Shown here one piece after another: positions 1 through 12,234 of a stretch of DNA of 64,000 nucleotides. Source of the stretch: Nipponacmea schrenckii (taxonomy: Eukaryota; Mollusca; Gastropoda; Lottiidae); contig JAUJPP010000005.1 of assembly GCA_030562195.1 (NCBI GenBank), positions 41,403,106 to 41,467,105 of the forward strand, in the 5' to 3' direction. Position 1 is the stretch's first letter. The number at the start of each line of letters is the position of its first letter. A program made the translations under genes and the position numbers. The notes beneath the pieces were generated by a model that searched no databases, was not told the origin of the DNA, and saw nothing but the letters and a program-made list of their open reading frames with translations.

Positions 1-994
1 ACAAGGGAGTACGTCACTGACTCTATTCTGAAGGAGGAGACAAATACTCACCCTGAATAACTTAACATATATACATTCTCAAATTACAGGATTAGGTACC
101 TCAGAAACAAAACAAAATATATTGTGAAGCCTTGGAAAAATTCTTTTTTATAAAACATACTCACACTTCTATCTGTAAAAATAAAAACCTTTAAAGATGT
201 TTATGAAGTGTAAAACAACATCCATGTTGAATATAGAGGAGTTTAAATCACAATGCCTAATTCAACTTCTCTAGCTCAAATTAGACGATTAGATACCTTT
301 AAGATCTCTTTGAAGTGTAATATGTATTAGGTTCAAGTCAAGTGTTTGAAAGAAGTCTTATGTACTTGAAAAATAATTTATGTCTAAGTTTTATGAGGTT
401 TAATATATGTTTTAGATAATAAAACGCTTGGTATAGTTTAGAATATATTAAATCTAACATTTTTAACAAATATAATATTATCACTGACTGTTTTATGGCC
501 CTGACTGGTTGATTTTCCTGATAATATACTATACTTATATTATGTTTATATAATATATCATTTAATATTATGGGATATAATGTACATATACCCTATACAA
601 TATCTACAATTACAAAAACTCTTCTTTGTAAATAGCGTATTTTAGAAATATTTTCAGATATAATTTACAATGTTTTGGATATTGATAATTTTGAATACTG
701 CTCCTTTAAAAATAGGTCTAATTGAAAATTTTGAATACTGCTCCTTTAAAAATAGGTCTAACTAACAATTTTGAATTGTACATTAACCTTATGGTAAATG
801 TACCAGAATCTATAGAAATCTAATTGACAAATGTTGGGTCTGTTACGGAGTATACCTAACAATGACATTAGTACACTTAATGCAAACTTTACTGTTAAAC
901 ATTGTGTACTTTGTTATTGAAGATGTGAGTTATACCATAATATTGCCTTTATAGGTGTTTGTTGTAAATATCATATAAATCTGTTTTATTGTAG
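1..994. other. Intronic/upstream sequence, no exon recognised
   Basis: AT-rich sequence before the first recognisable Atrophin exon, presumably intron. It holds a direct duplication of about 41 bp (around 683-763, sharing gaatactgctcctttaaaa). The stretch around 640-690 resembles a segment at about 51545-51610 in the ankyrin-gene intron, so it is probably a dispersed repeat. I see no open exon with splice sites here. Confidence 0.5.
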
Positions 995-3900
995 AAGGAG
1001 GAAGGTGATAATAATAGAAAAAGACAGAATATCAGTGAAGGTGAAATCAAAGCTAAGAAGAAAAAATCACAGGTAAAATTGAACTGCTTTAAGTCCAGTT
1101 ATCAAAACCTTAACTCAATAGAGACTGACTGAGTCTCTCTTTGTCTCTCGACCTATAGGTTTCCCAGAGTTCCCACCCAATACCCAATTGATCTGTAGAT
1201 CACTACTCCTCAGAGAGCTGTAGTGACTCAGTGAGTTAGATACTTGCTCACTAACCTGAGGGTCCAGGGTTCAATCCTAGTATAGGTAGAGATAATACTT
1301 CAACCCTGTCAGTAAAGAGCTCTAGTAGTTCAATGAGTTTGATGCTTGCTCACTAACCTGAGGGTCCAGGGTTCAAAAGTCTGAGAAATGAACTTTAAGT
1401 TTTCAGCCCGGTTTTCCTTTGTCAGTGATGTAGGTCTGAGGGGCTGACATAGCTTCACTCCTCCTTTACTCATTCTCACTTGATTTAAACTAATAATTTT
1501 CCATAGTTCTATATTATTGAATAATTTATTTCAGGATCCATCGGACATTGATTCCGTGTCGGATGCCAGCAGTATTTCTGGAAATGATGAAACAGGACAG
1601 GATGATGATGACGACAATAATCAGGTCATTATAATTATTCTTTTAATTTCCTTTCATCGAGGTTATTTTCTAAAGCAGTCTTCAACAATTTGAGATTGAA
1701 TGTAGTCAGCTACGGCAAAAAGGGGCATAATCAGTAGATTGAAAATAATACAATATGTTTTAAAGTGAAGGGAATTGGGTATTTGTTAAATAATATTTTG
1801 TAAGCATTTTAATAATTTGTCCAATTTGTATATTATCCAATTTGTATATTTCCAATTTGTATATGTTCCAATTTGTATATATTTTCCAGGATGATTTGAG
1901 TTCAAGCACCCCACCCACAACTCCTACTCCATCAGAGGTTGACTACCAGCCCCTGAAAGACTTGGTGAAACCAGAACCCCAGCATCCTGTCCCCTCCCCC
2001 TCATCGCAAACTCTTCCACCAAAACCAGTCCACATGCCAGAACCAAATCACTATCAACCACTTCCTGTACCTACACCATCACAACATAGTCCTTTTCATC
2101 ATCCACATATACAGCCTGAAAATACTCAACCACAGGTTCCTAAGCAACCATCATCGACAGCAGCGGTTCAACCGCATCCTCAACATCCAATACAATCCAA
2201 ACCGGAGGAAATGGTGGATAAAAAACCAGACATGGCTTCGTTACAGAAATACGCTGCCATGTATCCACTTCCCTCTTCCCATCATGCACTGAGTGGAAGC
2301 GGGGGACCTCCCCCAGTGCCGGGACTCGTCCCGATTAAGAAAGAACCATTATCTCCCCGTATGCACACACCCTGGAGTGACCATAAAAAAGACTCTGAGG
2401 TTTCCAGATTTTCAAACCCTTCACATCGTGACAGTTCATTCAGTAGTCTCCCTTACTCACATCATCCCGTTTCAAACCCAGGGATGCCTATACCACTAGC
2501 GATACCGGACAAGGATCGTAAAGAAAGTGAAATTCCCAGTAAACCTATACATCACGTTGCCCCGACAACAATGTCCTCACTACCGCCTCATCAGTTACTA
2601 CCACAGGACATGTCTGTTCAATCAAGTCTATATACTCAACGACAAAGTTTACCAGAACATAAAGATCCTGGTAACCATGGTAATGTGAATAAAGAGACGA
2701 CGGCCGAGACTCCGTTGATGATCGAGCCTGACGACGAGAGCGATACCGACAGTCGACCACCCAGTCCAGGACCAGATCCTACTCCATGTAATAAAGAGTT
2801 CCACAAGAGTAACCATGCAATGTAAGTAAAGAATGTTTAATCTAGTAAATTGTTTTCGAGTCTAAAATCAAGTAAATAATCTTAGAAAGAAGGATCAATA
2901 CCAAAAGATCTTCCACACCTATCATTGTTTAAGTTTGTTTCAGGACCAGCTGGTAAAAGGATACCTTAAAACTTTAGTTGTTATCCTTGTTAGTTTGTCT
3001 AATTCTATATTTTGATCATTAGTTTATCTTGTAAACCTCTCCAGAAGTAGATAATTTCCTATCGCATTGATGTATGTTGAAATCTACAGTGTCTTCTTGT
3101 GACATAGGCCTATGGTTCTATTGGAGAGTATCTCTTAACTATTTCAAAGGGAATTACTGGTAGAAAGATGTTTCAAGAGTCTAATCTTGGTTTCATATAA
3201 AAAATATAAAAAAAGGTTTTCATCCTCAAGTTAAATTGCCAAAAAATGTTCAAGTTCCTCTTGATTTATCAATCATAATTTTTATTTTGGAATACTTTTT
3301 TTGTATTTTTTGTTAACTCTTATTATTTCTATCTCTCTAGTTGTGACCTTGGCCAGTGGAGTTACTGGAGTTGTTACGAACCTCTCAATACAAACCTTGA
3401 TAATGATGTTTCTGTTCTATTTATAGATTTATTCAGATATTAAATCGTGGGAACAATTCATGTTCTCGGTGTGATTACGTATTTAAACCACTCCCTGATT
3501 CTAAACTCGCCAAAAAACGAGAAGACCGGGAACGAAAAACTGCTCACGTTCAACCAATGAAAGAGGAGAAGGTAGGAATGACTTCTGATTTACTTAAAGG
3601 TCATGGACAGGTGAACTTTAACCTGTTGACCTCCATGTATGTGATTGTATCACCAAGTCTATTGAAGGATATCTTTGAGGCAGTTAAAAATATGATAAGA
3701 CCCAGGGAAATCCTTGTCATAAGATTGTTTTGAGAAAATATGGTCAGAGCTTCAATTCTTGTCATATTTTAATGTTGTTGATGTTTTTCAGAAACGAACA
3801 GAAACACCACCACGAACAACATCAGCCGACGCCCAAGTTACAAGCAGCATCTCTCAATCACAGCATACTCCATATAGTGAACGTCACACCCCTCATCCCT

Positions 3901-6900
3901 ATAGTGATACCCCTGCCCTGAGACAGCTACACGAATACGCCAGACCTCACACCATGGGTAAGTATGACCTCACCCTCTACCCCAGAGACCCCAGTTCTGA
4001 GGTTCTATAGCACAGTCAATGGCAGCGTTGGTTCTTTACGGGACATCATTTACTTCGTTATGTCAAGTTATGTTGTGGCGGCTGTGGGTTTCCATCTTAA
4101 TTGAACCTTGAATAAGTCATCTTCACTCATAATTCCTGTCCACCCAGCTGTAAATTGGTACAGATAATCTGTCGATGATCAATACCAAGAGGTCTGGCCA
4201 AGGACCAGCTGGTAGAAACGATCCTTAACTGTGAACCTAAATTGTTATCCTATTAAAATATTCTGCTTTCTTCCTTCCCAAATACATTTATTGATCTGAA
4301 CTGATGCCTGAATTGTCATGCTAACTAAAAGACAGATTTACAAGTAAGAATGACCTGCATGACTAAAATCAAACTAATAATGTAATGTGGTTTTATATAA
4401 TTCTAGGTCAAGACATGAGATCTCCGTATGGACTGGGAATGCCTTCTCCAATTGATCCTTTCTACAGACTGGGAATGTATCCCCCTGGATCCCGGGAACG
4501 TCTGGAGCTGGAACTTGAGAGAGATAAACGAGAACGGGATGCTCGGGAGCGAGAGTTAAGAGAACGAGAATTACGGGAAATTGAAATGCGGGAAAAGATG
4601 AAGGCTGAGATGGAAATGAAACCACCTGGGTTAGATCGTCTTGTCCCACCTGGTGCTAACCCGCTTGATCCTCATTGGTTGGAATTACAGCGTCGCTATG
4701 GTTACCCACATGGAATGGCAGCAGCTATGGTTGGTCACCCTGGGGCGTCAGGTTCAGGAAGTCATATCCCTGGTGTCTATCCCCCCACTAGTCTGGCAAA
4801 TGATCTCATGCAACGTGAACGTGAAAAATTAGAACGATTAGGTAAGTATCAACTAGCCTTCATACTCTGTTTCTTAACAAAACTGCACTTTCAAATTTTG
4901 ACTTCTGCAACAAATTTGTGGAGAAATTTTGAGGAAACTCTGTTTCTTAACAAACTTGCACTTTAAAATTTGTAAATATTACCCATGAACGTGTGTTGTA
5001 AAATGAGAACTTACCTGTGTTTTGAATACCTATAAAGGGTGTGTTGTCCTCATGAAACAGAAAGAATTTTTCCCCCTGAAGCTAAAAGTTTTAAAAATTT
5101 TATCTTAACCCTTTGAACCCTGAGGAATTAGGCGTCTATACTGTGCCAACTTTTAATGTATGACGTCATGACAACAGCGGTTTACCGGCTCATGGGGAAT
5201 AAAAAGGGAAAGTTTTTAAGGGTTGTAAGGAAAAGAAAAACAATAACATACCTGATATGTTTGGAGAAACCTATTACAAATGATTCGATATTTTGAACCA
5301 TAGTGAATATTTAAATCTATATCTGGCATATATAACATATGGCATTAAGTGAAATATTTCACAAACCTTGTGTTACGGAAGAGCAATCACCTAATCCCAT
5401 GATCTGTTTCAAAAAATATTCATTGAGATATACAATAGTCTTGTTCATAATTACCGAAACCAATCAAATGGTTAGATCATTGAATTCGTTTAAATTTTTA
5501 AATTCCCAATTCGAGGGGTGATTATCACCTACCTCCCAAATTATCTCGTTTATTTTCCTATCATATTAATTTTTCTCACTCTTTTGATTAAATGTGTATA
5601 TCTATAAGTGTCTAAGCAATCATGAATGTAACTTACGAAGGAGAACCATGACCTCACCTCAAACCCCTGGCTTCTGATATTTGTCCTTAGTTCCAAAGAG
5701 TTCAATGTTTTACTGATTTGACTATAGGAATACCATCAGGGTTACACCACATGAACCCAGATGCAGCCCCACCCGGTTACCCATATGGGGTCATGGATCG
5801 TCTACAGGCTGAGAGATTACAAGCTGAGCAACTGTCATTATCTGGAGATCCAGTTGCTAGGATGCAGATGGGAATGGCGTCAAGAGCGGCAGCGGCTTTG
5901 GCTGCCCATCACACACACGCTCATTCTCACACACACCTTCATTTACACCAACAACAGGACCGTTTATTAGGTCTTCAACAGCAACTAGCTGCAGCTGGAC
6001 ATCCCAGTCTATATCCTAATCTACAGGCACCTGGAGGTAAGTGGGGGAATCCCTGGGAATTCCCTCTCCCTAACAACAACCAAACAAAATCCTGATTCAC
6101 AAAACTACATTGAAATGTCACATTTGAATGTTGTCACATCACAGAGGTAACAGTTAATGAAGTCTTGTGAATCAGGTCCCCAGCTTGAGACAGAGCACGT
6201 TAGGGTCAGGAGGTCAATGACCATGACCTATTGACCCTAGCAATGACCTATGACCCCCAGTGTCACTAACACAGACTTCTTGGCTTATAATTACAGATAT
6301 TCTTCATACGGATTCTCTGACTGGGAAGATGATTTACCAATTCTATTCACAGCGACTCAATAAGGCCGACCAACACCTCTATATGCAAAGGCTTGGTCAA
6401 GAGGGAATTTTACGAAGCAAGAATGAACGACCCTCGATCGATCCTTCGCATTTTCTTTATTCCTATTCCAGTAAGTTTGGACCTTTTAACTCCTGGCAAA
6501 TCTGGCAACACTTGGCCATATTTAACCTTGTACTGCTAGCAATGTTGTTTTGTAAACAATCACACTACCCCCCAAGCTCAAGTCTTATTGTAGTTTTTGG
6601 TTGTCCTTCTGTTTTTATTTCTTTGTGTTTTGGAATCGAATCTTACCAAATTTAACGTCAAATTTTGAGTCGCTGGTCAGATCATCTTCCCAGAATGCTT
6701 TGTGAATTTTTTTTTTTTCTTTTTTACTTTTTCTTTCCGCTCCCAAGCTTTAAATGTTTTTATTTTAAAATTCTGATAATTATTTTATTTTTGCATGTAA
6801 TTATCCAATAAGTCTGTGTTGAAGGACAGAAGTTGTGCATGTAAATTGATGTGGAGATGTATTACATTGTCCACAGTTCCACACGATGTTGAAAACAATA

Positions 6901-8418
6901 ATTGGATCTGTTTCGTGAAAGCTAACGAACGAAAAATCAAAATTTTAAAAAGAAAAAACGTTTTCTTATTGGTTAACACAAGCCATTGATCAATCAGATG
7001 GCAAACTCTAAAATCGACCGATTTCTTTTGTGAAATATGACCCAGAATTCAAGAGAACCAAAGAGGCTTAGGCATTCTAGGCCAGTGCTTTTATTGAGAC
7101 TTTATATACACTGGGTAAACACATGCAAAAAAGGTATTCTAGTACCATTTGTGAAATATTTTATATGATCTTTGACAAAAAATTGTTCAGATGTTTTCCA
7201 TTGGCGATACAAATAGAGTGAAACAAATTTATCAGTCAAAATCTTGAAGAAAGAACAAAATCTAACGACATACAGCGTGGAGATCACAGGGTTCAATATC
7301 CACTGAAATATTGGAAGAAGGATAGGGGCGTTATTACTTGCAGATTGAAACGTGATCTCACCTAGATTGGACCCCTGGGATTACAGTAGTCTTCATGTCT
7401 TTATATAGAAGTAGAATCAATAAATTGTTTAAAATAAATCTGACTGTAATGAATTAATCAAAAGTAGAATTGTGAAAATCAAGTATGATAGGAATAAGGA
7501 ATAATTTGACTATAGAAGCACTGGTCCAGGTGTCGTGGTATATATCTATCTACAGTATTAGTTGATTCAAAATCTCACAAATATCAACTCATACCATCGG
7601 TACTACTCACTGAGAATAACATTGATGAATTATTCTGGATGTTTCAGGAGGTGATCCGTTGTCTGGGTTACAATCAGCACAGAGTGGTTCCAGTTCTAAT
7701 CCGCCAATATCTCTAGCAGGAGTTCCACCGCCAGTATCGCAGGCGTTGTTAGCCTGTAACTCACGAGAACAGGAACTATTACAAAGAGAATTATATAGTA
7801 GAGCGTATATGGATCCTGCTATAGCTCATCAGGTTAGTGATTTTGATATCTTTCCGTGATAAAGGCAGACTTTTGAAATTATTTTGTTTTTCTTATGACA
7901 ATAGAGGAATCCTTCCTTTTAGATCATAACTTTTTCTAACTCTGATTTTAATCAAGCTAAATTTCAACTTTCTGTCCATCTCTTGTTAGGTTTTCTACAT
8001 TCATATGCATCAAACTGCCATCTTCATTAATACATTTATAACCTGCAGAAGAGTAGGACGTAAAACTCCTTTCAGTTCATTTTAATATGCATCAAAGTAT
8101 TATTTGAGAAGGTAGCTCAGAGAGCTGACACCATGCTCAAGATGTTTAGTCAAACCTTTCAGTTCTTTGCTTTTCATTAATATCCTAATGGCCGTATGTG
8201 CTACAGCAGGTTTTATGGGCGACATTAAACATCCTTCAAAGGTGGAAATTGAAAAAGATAAAGTTATGTTTCTCATTGCACCTTTATAAATCTCTGATTT
8301 TTTTTTGTTTCAGTTAAATGCACAGGCAGCACAAGCGGCTCACCACGAAGCCATTCAAAGACAATTACTAGAACGGGAAAGATTCGGCACCTCCAGCCAT
8401 TCTCATCTACCACATTGA
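995..8418 (+). CDS. RERE: Atrophin / RERE-like transcriptional co-repressor, C-terminal part (10 exons)
   Basis: Exons by splice sites and phase: 995-1072, 1535-1624, 1890-2821, 3427-3571, 3792-3957, 4407-4841, 5728-6036, 6297-6470, 7648-7832, 8314-8418 (stop TGA), together 872 codons plus stop. Seen in order: a Lys-rich stretch, an acidic Ser/Asp stretch, a Pro/His/Ser-rich region, a conserved Cys-containing block (FKPLPDSKLAKKRE), an Atro box ALRQLHEY, an RE/REL dipeptide tract, a His-rich run (HTHAHSHTHLHLH) and a charged C-terminal helix. These are hallmarks of the Atrophin family. Family members are nuclear co-repressors that bind orphan nuclear receptors and recruit histone deacetylases through N-terminal ELM2/SANT domains; those exons are not in the window and must lie upstream. 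The gene is 5'-incomplete here. All exon phases join without frameshift. Identity is very likely; RERE versus the short Atrophin-1 cannot be decided from the C-terminus alone, but invertebrates usually have the long form. Confidence 0.93.
1213..1480 (+). mobile_element. tRNA-derived SINE (family B), two head copies
   Basis: Two tandem heads (about 1213-1290 and 1319-1378) share cactaacctgagggtccagg followed by gttcaa, a pol III B-box-like motif. A body fragment with gtcagtgatg and gggctgaca follows. The same head occurs inverted at 17420-17465 and degraded near 54400; the body/tail occurs at many other sites in the window. Confidence 0.6.
1799..1886 (+). repeat. Short tandem repeat abutting a splice acceptor
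   Basis: Four imperfect copies of ccaatttgtatat lie directly before the CAG acceptor of the large Atrophin exon at 1890, so the repeat supplies the polypyrimidine/branch region. Confidence 0.6.
2334..2357 (+). other. Candidate phosphorylation-dependent sumoylation motif in Atrophin
   Basis: In the Atrophin frame these codons read IKKEPLSP, an exact match to the consensus hydrophobic-K-x-E-x-x-S-P. A second hydrophobic-K-x-E match (VKPE) lies earlier in the same exon. The motif match is seen; modification is inferred. Confidence 0.5.
2880..3005 (+). mobile_element. SINE family A, tail fragment
   Basis: Contains ggaccagctggtaaaaggat and a following gttatccttgt stretch, the conserved tail also seen at 4170-4260, 15690-16160, 16680-16790 and 59680-59780. 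Confidence 0.5.
3915..3938 (+). other. Atro box (ALxxLxxY) nuclear-receptor docking motif
   Basis: The Atrophin frame reads ALRQLHEY followed by ARPH. The ALxxLxxY pattern is the motif known to dock Atrophin onto the ligand-binding domain of Tailless/TLX-class receptors. Its presence supports family assignment and conserved receptor binding. Confidence 0.8.
4008..4280 (+). mobile_element. SINE family A copy in an Atrophin intron
   Basis: Parallel to the fuller copy at 59505-59790: head tagcacagtca, central ttgaataagtcatcttcact, and the tail accagctggtagaaa through gttatcct. The head resembles a tRNA A box. It is inserted between Atrophin exons 3792-3957 and 4407-4841. Confidence 0.65.
6297..6470 (+). 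other. Probable cassette exon of Atrophin
   Basis: Flanked by ttacag and gtaagt, 174 bp, phase 1 on both sides and open throughout (58 codons), so inclusion or skipping keeps the frame. The peptide (DILHTDSLTGKMIYQFYSQR and on) has none of the Pro/His/RE composition of its neighbours, and I do not recognise it in other Atrophins. Skipping joins exon 5728-6036 directly to 7648-7832, giving the more family-like junction PGGDPLSG. Confidence 0.5.
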
Positions 8419-9300
8419 TTAATTTATTCATTCATTCATTTTATCACTCATTCATTTATTTTTTGGTGCAATTTTGACTCCTGGAATATTCTTCTTTATG
8501 GAAGGATTTATATTCGGACAATTGTGAAAAATTTCATTCATTCATTCATCCCTTCGACTTCGTTCATTCATTTTGGTGACCATCTATGTGGTTAAAGGTT
8601 AAAATGTTGGATGTAAAATTTCTTGGAATTTCATTGTGGTGAAAGTATAGGTCCTGTTTGTAAATTAAGATGAATTTGAACCTTTCTAAGAAAGATTCAG
8701 ATGGATGTGGATATTTTATTCAAAGTTCAAAGGTCAAGTTGTTGATGGATATTACTTGGCCAATCAATAGAAAGGATTACAGGTCAAAGTTCAAAAGTCA
8801 TGTTGCGATTGGATGTAAAGCAACCAATCAGTGTAAAGGATGAAATGTACTATCCAATCAGCATGAAGGATTACTGAATAACTTTGGAGGTGATATCAAT
8901 TCAGATTCAATCAAGCCAATTAGTGAAAAGGTTGTCAAACACCGAAATCTGATTGGATGTCAACTTAAGTTGAAATCGTGATTGGACGGCAGTAAGTGAA
9001 TTTAAAGGATTTAAATCTGAATGCTTGAATGTGATTGGATACTTACTAACCAATCAATATAAAGGATGAAATATAACGGTGATGTTAAAAGTTTTTGGAC
9101 CTGTTATTTAAGTGCTAAAGAAACAACAATGTTGCAATAACAATGTCATTTTATTGCCTAAGTTTTTGTTTATCAAAACAATTTTATTAAATTGAATGTG
9201 TAAAAACAATATTTACTTGAAATAGAAATCTACTGAGATTTCGTGACATTTAGAGTGCAATGTGTTCGTCAGATTAATTAAAATAAAGTTAATTAACATC
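8419..9300 (+). other. Atrophin 3' UTR with CCAAT-rich repeats
   Basis: Follows the TGA. It starts with an (ATTC)n-like stretch (8417-8460), then about ten ATTGG/CCAAT words in both orientations between 8755 and 9060. An AATAAA polyadenylation signal lies at 9282-9287. No open reading frame of note. Confidence 0.55.
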
Positions 9301-9894
9301 TGTAGGTGGAAGAAATTAAAACGTGACTAGATTACTACATTTTATCATGCAAATAATTCAGTCATCTTTTCGTAGACTTGAAGATTTCATTATTTTGTGA
9401 AAAGTATTTCCAAGTGAACTATTATAGTATTGTGAATTGAGTTTAGAGTGTTCATACGAACTCGTGTTCACTGTTCAAAAAGCATTTTCTATCCATAAAC
9501 CTTTGAATTTTGTGAATATTTTGTGTGTGAATTGTATATTTATGTGGTAACAGTCTGTATGTGCTATTTATACTTTTGTACAGTCATGTATTATTTCCTT
9601 TACTGGTATTATTCAGTATTCACAGCTCAACGTCTTTATTGTTAGGTCACATGATCTAATAGTTACTATGGCAATATAAATAAGTTCTCCATTCCTGGGG
9701 AATCAACATCAGCTGTTAAAAAGTTTTCAAAAAGATAGATTAAAGGCAATGATTGTGGAGGTGTATTTTCAAAAACATAACTTAAAAAATTCTAGTGTTC
9801 CAGTCATCTGATTGGTCAACCACTAATATCAATTTTAAATTTTAGTTTTATTATCCAATCAGATTACTGTATTTCTTAAAATCTAGATTATATC
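9301..9894. other. Intergenic, fragment of an inverted-repeat element
   Basis: AT-rich, no gene seen. The part from about 9770 to 9915 (gtgttccagtcatctgattgg through aaccaatcag-type sequence) resembles the element nested at 33239-33384, so it is probably a small TIR element remnant. Confidence 0.4.
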
Positions 9895-10915
9895 TTTATT
9901 AAGATTTTGAAATAACACACACAAAACTATGTATGGCTTCTACATAGAAATAACACACACAAAACTATGTATGGCTTCTACATAGAAATAACACACACAA
10001 AACTATGTATGGCTTCTACATAGAAATAACACACACGAAACTAGGTACCATATGGTTCCTACATAGAAATAACAACACGAAACTATGTATGGTTCCTACA
10101 TAGAAATAACAGACACGAAACTATGTATGGTTCTTACATAGAAATAACAGACACGAAACTATGTATGGTTCTTACATAGAAATAACACACACGAAACTAT
10201 GTATGGTTCCTACATAGAAATAACACACACGAAACTATGTATGGTTTCTACATAGAAATAACACACACAAAACTATGTATGGTTCCTACATAGAAATAAC
10301 ACACACGAAACTACGTATGGTTCTTACATAGAAATAACACACACGAAACTACATATGGTTCTTACATAGAAATAACACACACGAAACTATGTCTGGTTCT
10401 TACATAGAAATAACCCACACGAAACTACGTATGGTTCTTACATAGAAATAACACACATGAAACTATGTATGGTTCTTACATAGAAATAACACACACTAAA
10501 TTATGTATTGTTCTTATATAGAAATAACACACACGAAACTACGTATGGTTACATGGAAATAACAAACACAAAACTATGTATGGTTCTTACATAGAAATAA
10601 CACACACGAAACTACGTATGGTTCTTACATAGAAATAACACACACGAAACAAAGTATGGTTCTTACATAGAAATAACACACACGAAACTACGTATGGTTA
10701 CATGGAAATAACAAACACAAAACTATGTATGGTTCTTACATAGAAATAATACACACGAAACTACGTATGGTTCTTACATAGAAATAACACACACGAAACT
10801 ACGTATGGTTCTTACATAAAATTAACACACACGAAACAACGAATGGTTCTTACATAGAAATAATACACACGAAACAAAATATGGTTCTTATATAGAAATA
10901 ACACACACGAACGTA
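9895..10915 (+). repeat. 38-bp minisatellite, about 27 copies
   Basis: Tandem copies of a 38-bp unit containing aaataacacacacgaaacta and tatggttcttacatag. Variants include a shortened unit (near 10530-10560 and 10690-10715). No coding potential. Confidence 0.95.
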
Positions 10916-11148
10916 GTCCGTAGCCATTTTGAATCTTTACCTCGATTGAATAAGTCAAATTTTGATGATTGTTTTTATATCGCAACTTATCCTACCACAA
11001 TTATCCTTGAAGGCTTGGTTGAAATATTTTAACCTTTTAAAAAATCTGACTTAGTAAGTCGTGAAAGAGATTAAACGGTTTCTACCTTCCATCTTCTTTC
11101 TTCTACTCATTTCATATAATTTATTCCCGGTTGATTACAAAATGGCTT

Positions 11149-11330
11149 GATAAACAACCACTACGTTAGTTACAATAACGTGAATAGTTTGTGTTTTGAT
11201 TGGCTCGATAAACAAAATGGCTTGATAAACAACAAGTACGTTAGTTACAATAACGTGAATAGTTTGTGTTTTGATTGGCTCGATAAACAAAATGGCTTGA
11301 TAAACAACCACTATGTTACAATGACAATAA
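11149..11330 (+). repeat. 75-bp tandem repeat, 2.4 copies
   Basis: Units start at 11149, 11224 and 11299 with gataaacaa and contain gtgttttgattggctcgata. Small ORFs on both strands here are products of the repeat. Confidence 0.85.
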
Positions 11331-11590
11331 CATGAACAGTTTATTTTTTGAATCATACCAGATTGTGTATTAAAATCTTGGCTTAATTTTCGAAGCTCTA
11401 GATTTGTGTTTGTTCAGTCATATCAGCTGTACCCACTACAATGTGAATATTGATGTATATTTATCAGTTTGTATTATATATATTTCTAATTATTGTGTAA
11501 AACTGCACCAAATTCTGTTTTTTTCTCCCAAAAGTGCACAAGTCAATAAATAATGTAATATTACTGAAACTCTGTAGCATTTTTTATTAG

Positions 11591-11830
11591 TTAAAGGGAT
11601 ACTGTATCTTAGAATGAATATACAATTTAAGTTCTCAAGGATGGTCAATATGAGTATATTTTCATCATTTAACTTACCTGGTGTCATTTATGGATAATTA
11701 CTTAAATTTTTGGATATTTATTTATTTTTTTATATTATTTATGGCAGCAGGTATATTTACTGATAAATAGAGATCTTATTGGCCAAGCTTAAAATTTTAT
11801 GTTCATTCTAAGACGCAGTATCCCTTTAAA
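11591..11830. mobile_element. MITE with TTTAAAGGGATACTG-type termini (240 bp)
   Basis: Left end ttaaagggatactgtatctt, right end the reverse complement of ttaaagggatactgcgtctt, so termini are inverted over about 28 bp. Related copies: 14271-14594, 32951-33492, 40125-40470, 46860-46977 (right part) and 55515-55764. Too short to code; a non-autonomous DNA transposon. Confidence 0.8.
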
Positions 11831-12234
11831 ACATTCATATTTTCAGATTTAAAACATTGGTTTTTCAGTCCTTTTTACACAAGTTGGCAATATAGCATTC
11901 TAGAAATGTTTTTGCATGACTGCAGATATACCAAGGAAATAAGGTGGATCCTTTGAAAATCAAAACATCAGAGAGCCCATGGTCAATTAAATACACTAAT
12001 TATCACATTTTATAATTAAAATAAAAAAACATGATAAAAATGAATATTTTATCAATAAAAGGTAACCAGGAAAATAATATAAAAAATATATTTTATTTCA
12101 TATTTCAATACTAATGACTGTTCTAATGACTAATTTCCATGTTAATAATAAAGTGCAGAAGAGTAGGATGTTAAACTCCATTCATTTTCATGTCATATCT
12201 ACTGACTAATTTAGTATGTAATAAATGATATATG
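11831..12234. other. Intergenic, SINE tail only
   Basis: AT-rich. Around 12155-12190 is the SINE family B tail (gtgcagaagagtaggatg). No gene seen. Confidence 0.4.

Noticed and set aside
1213..1290. Candidate tRNA gene because of B-box-like ggttcaatcc
   Set aside because: No cloverleaf could be drawn by eye and the sequence recurs with a non-tRNA body; it is a SINE head.
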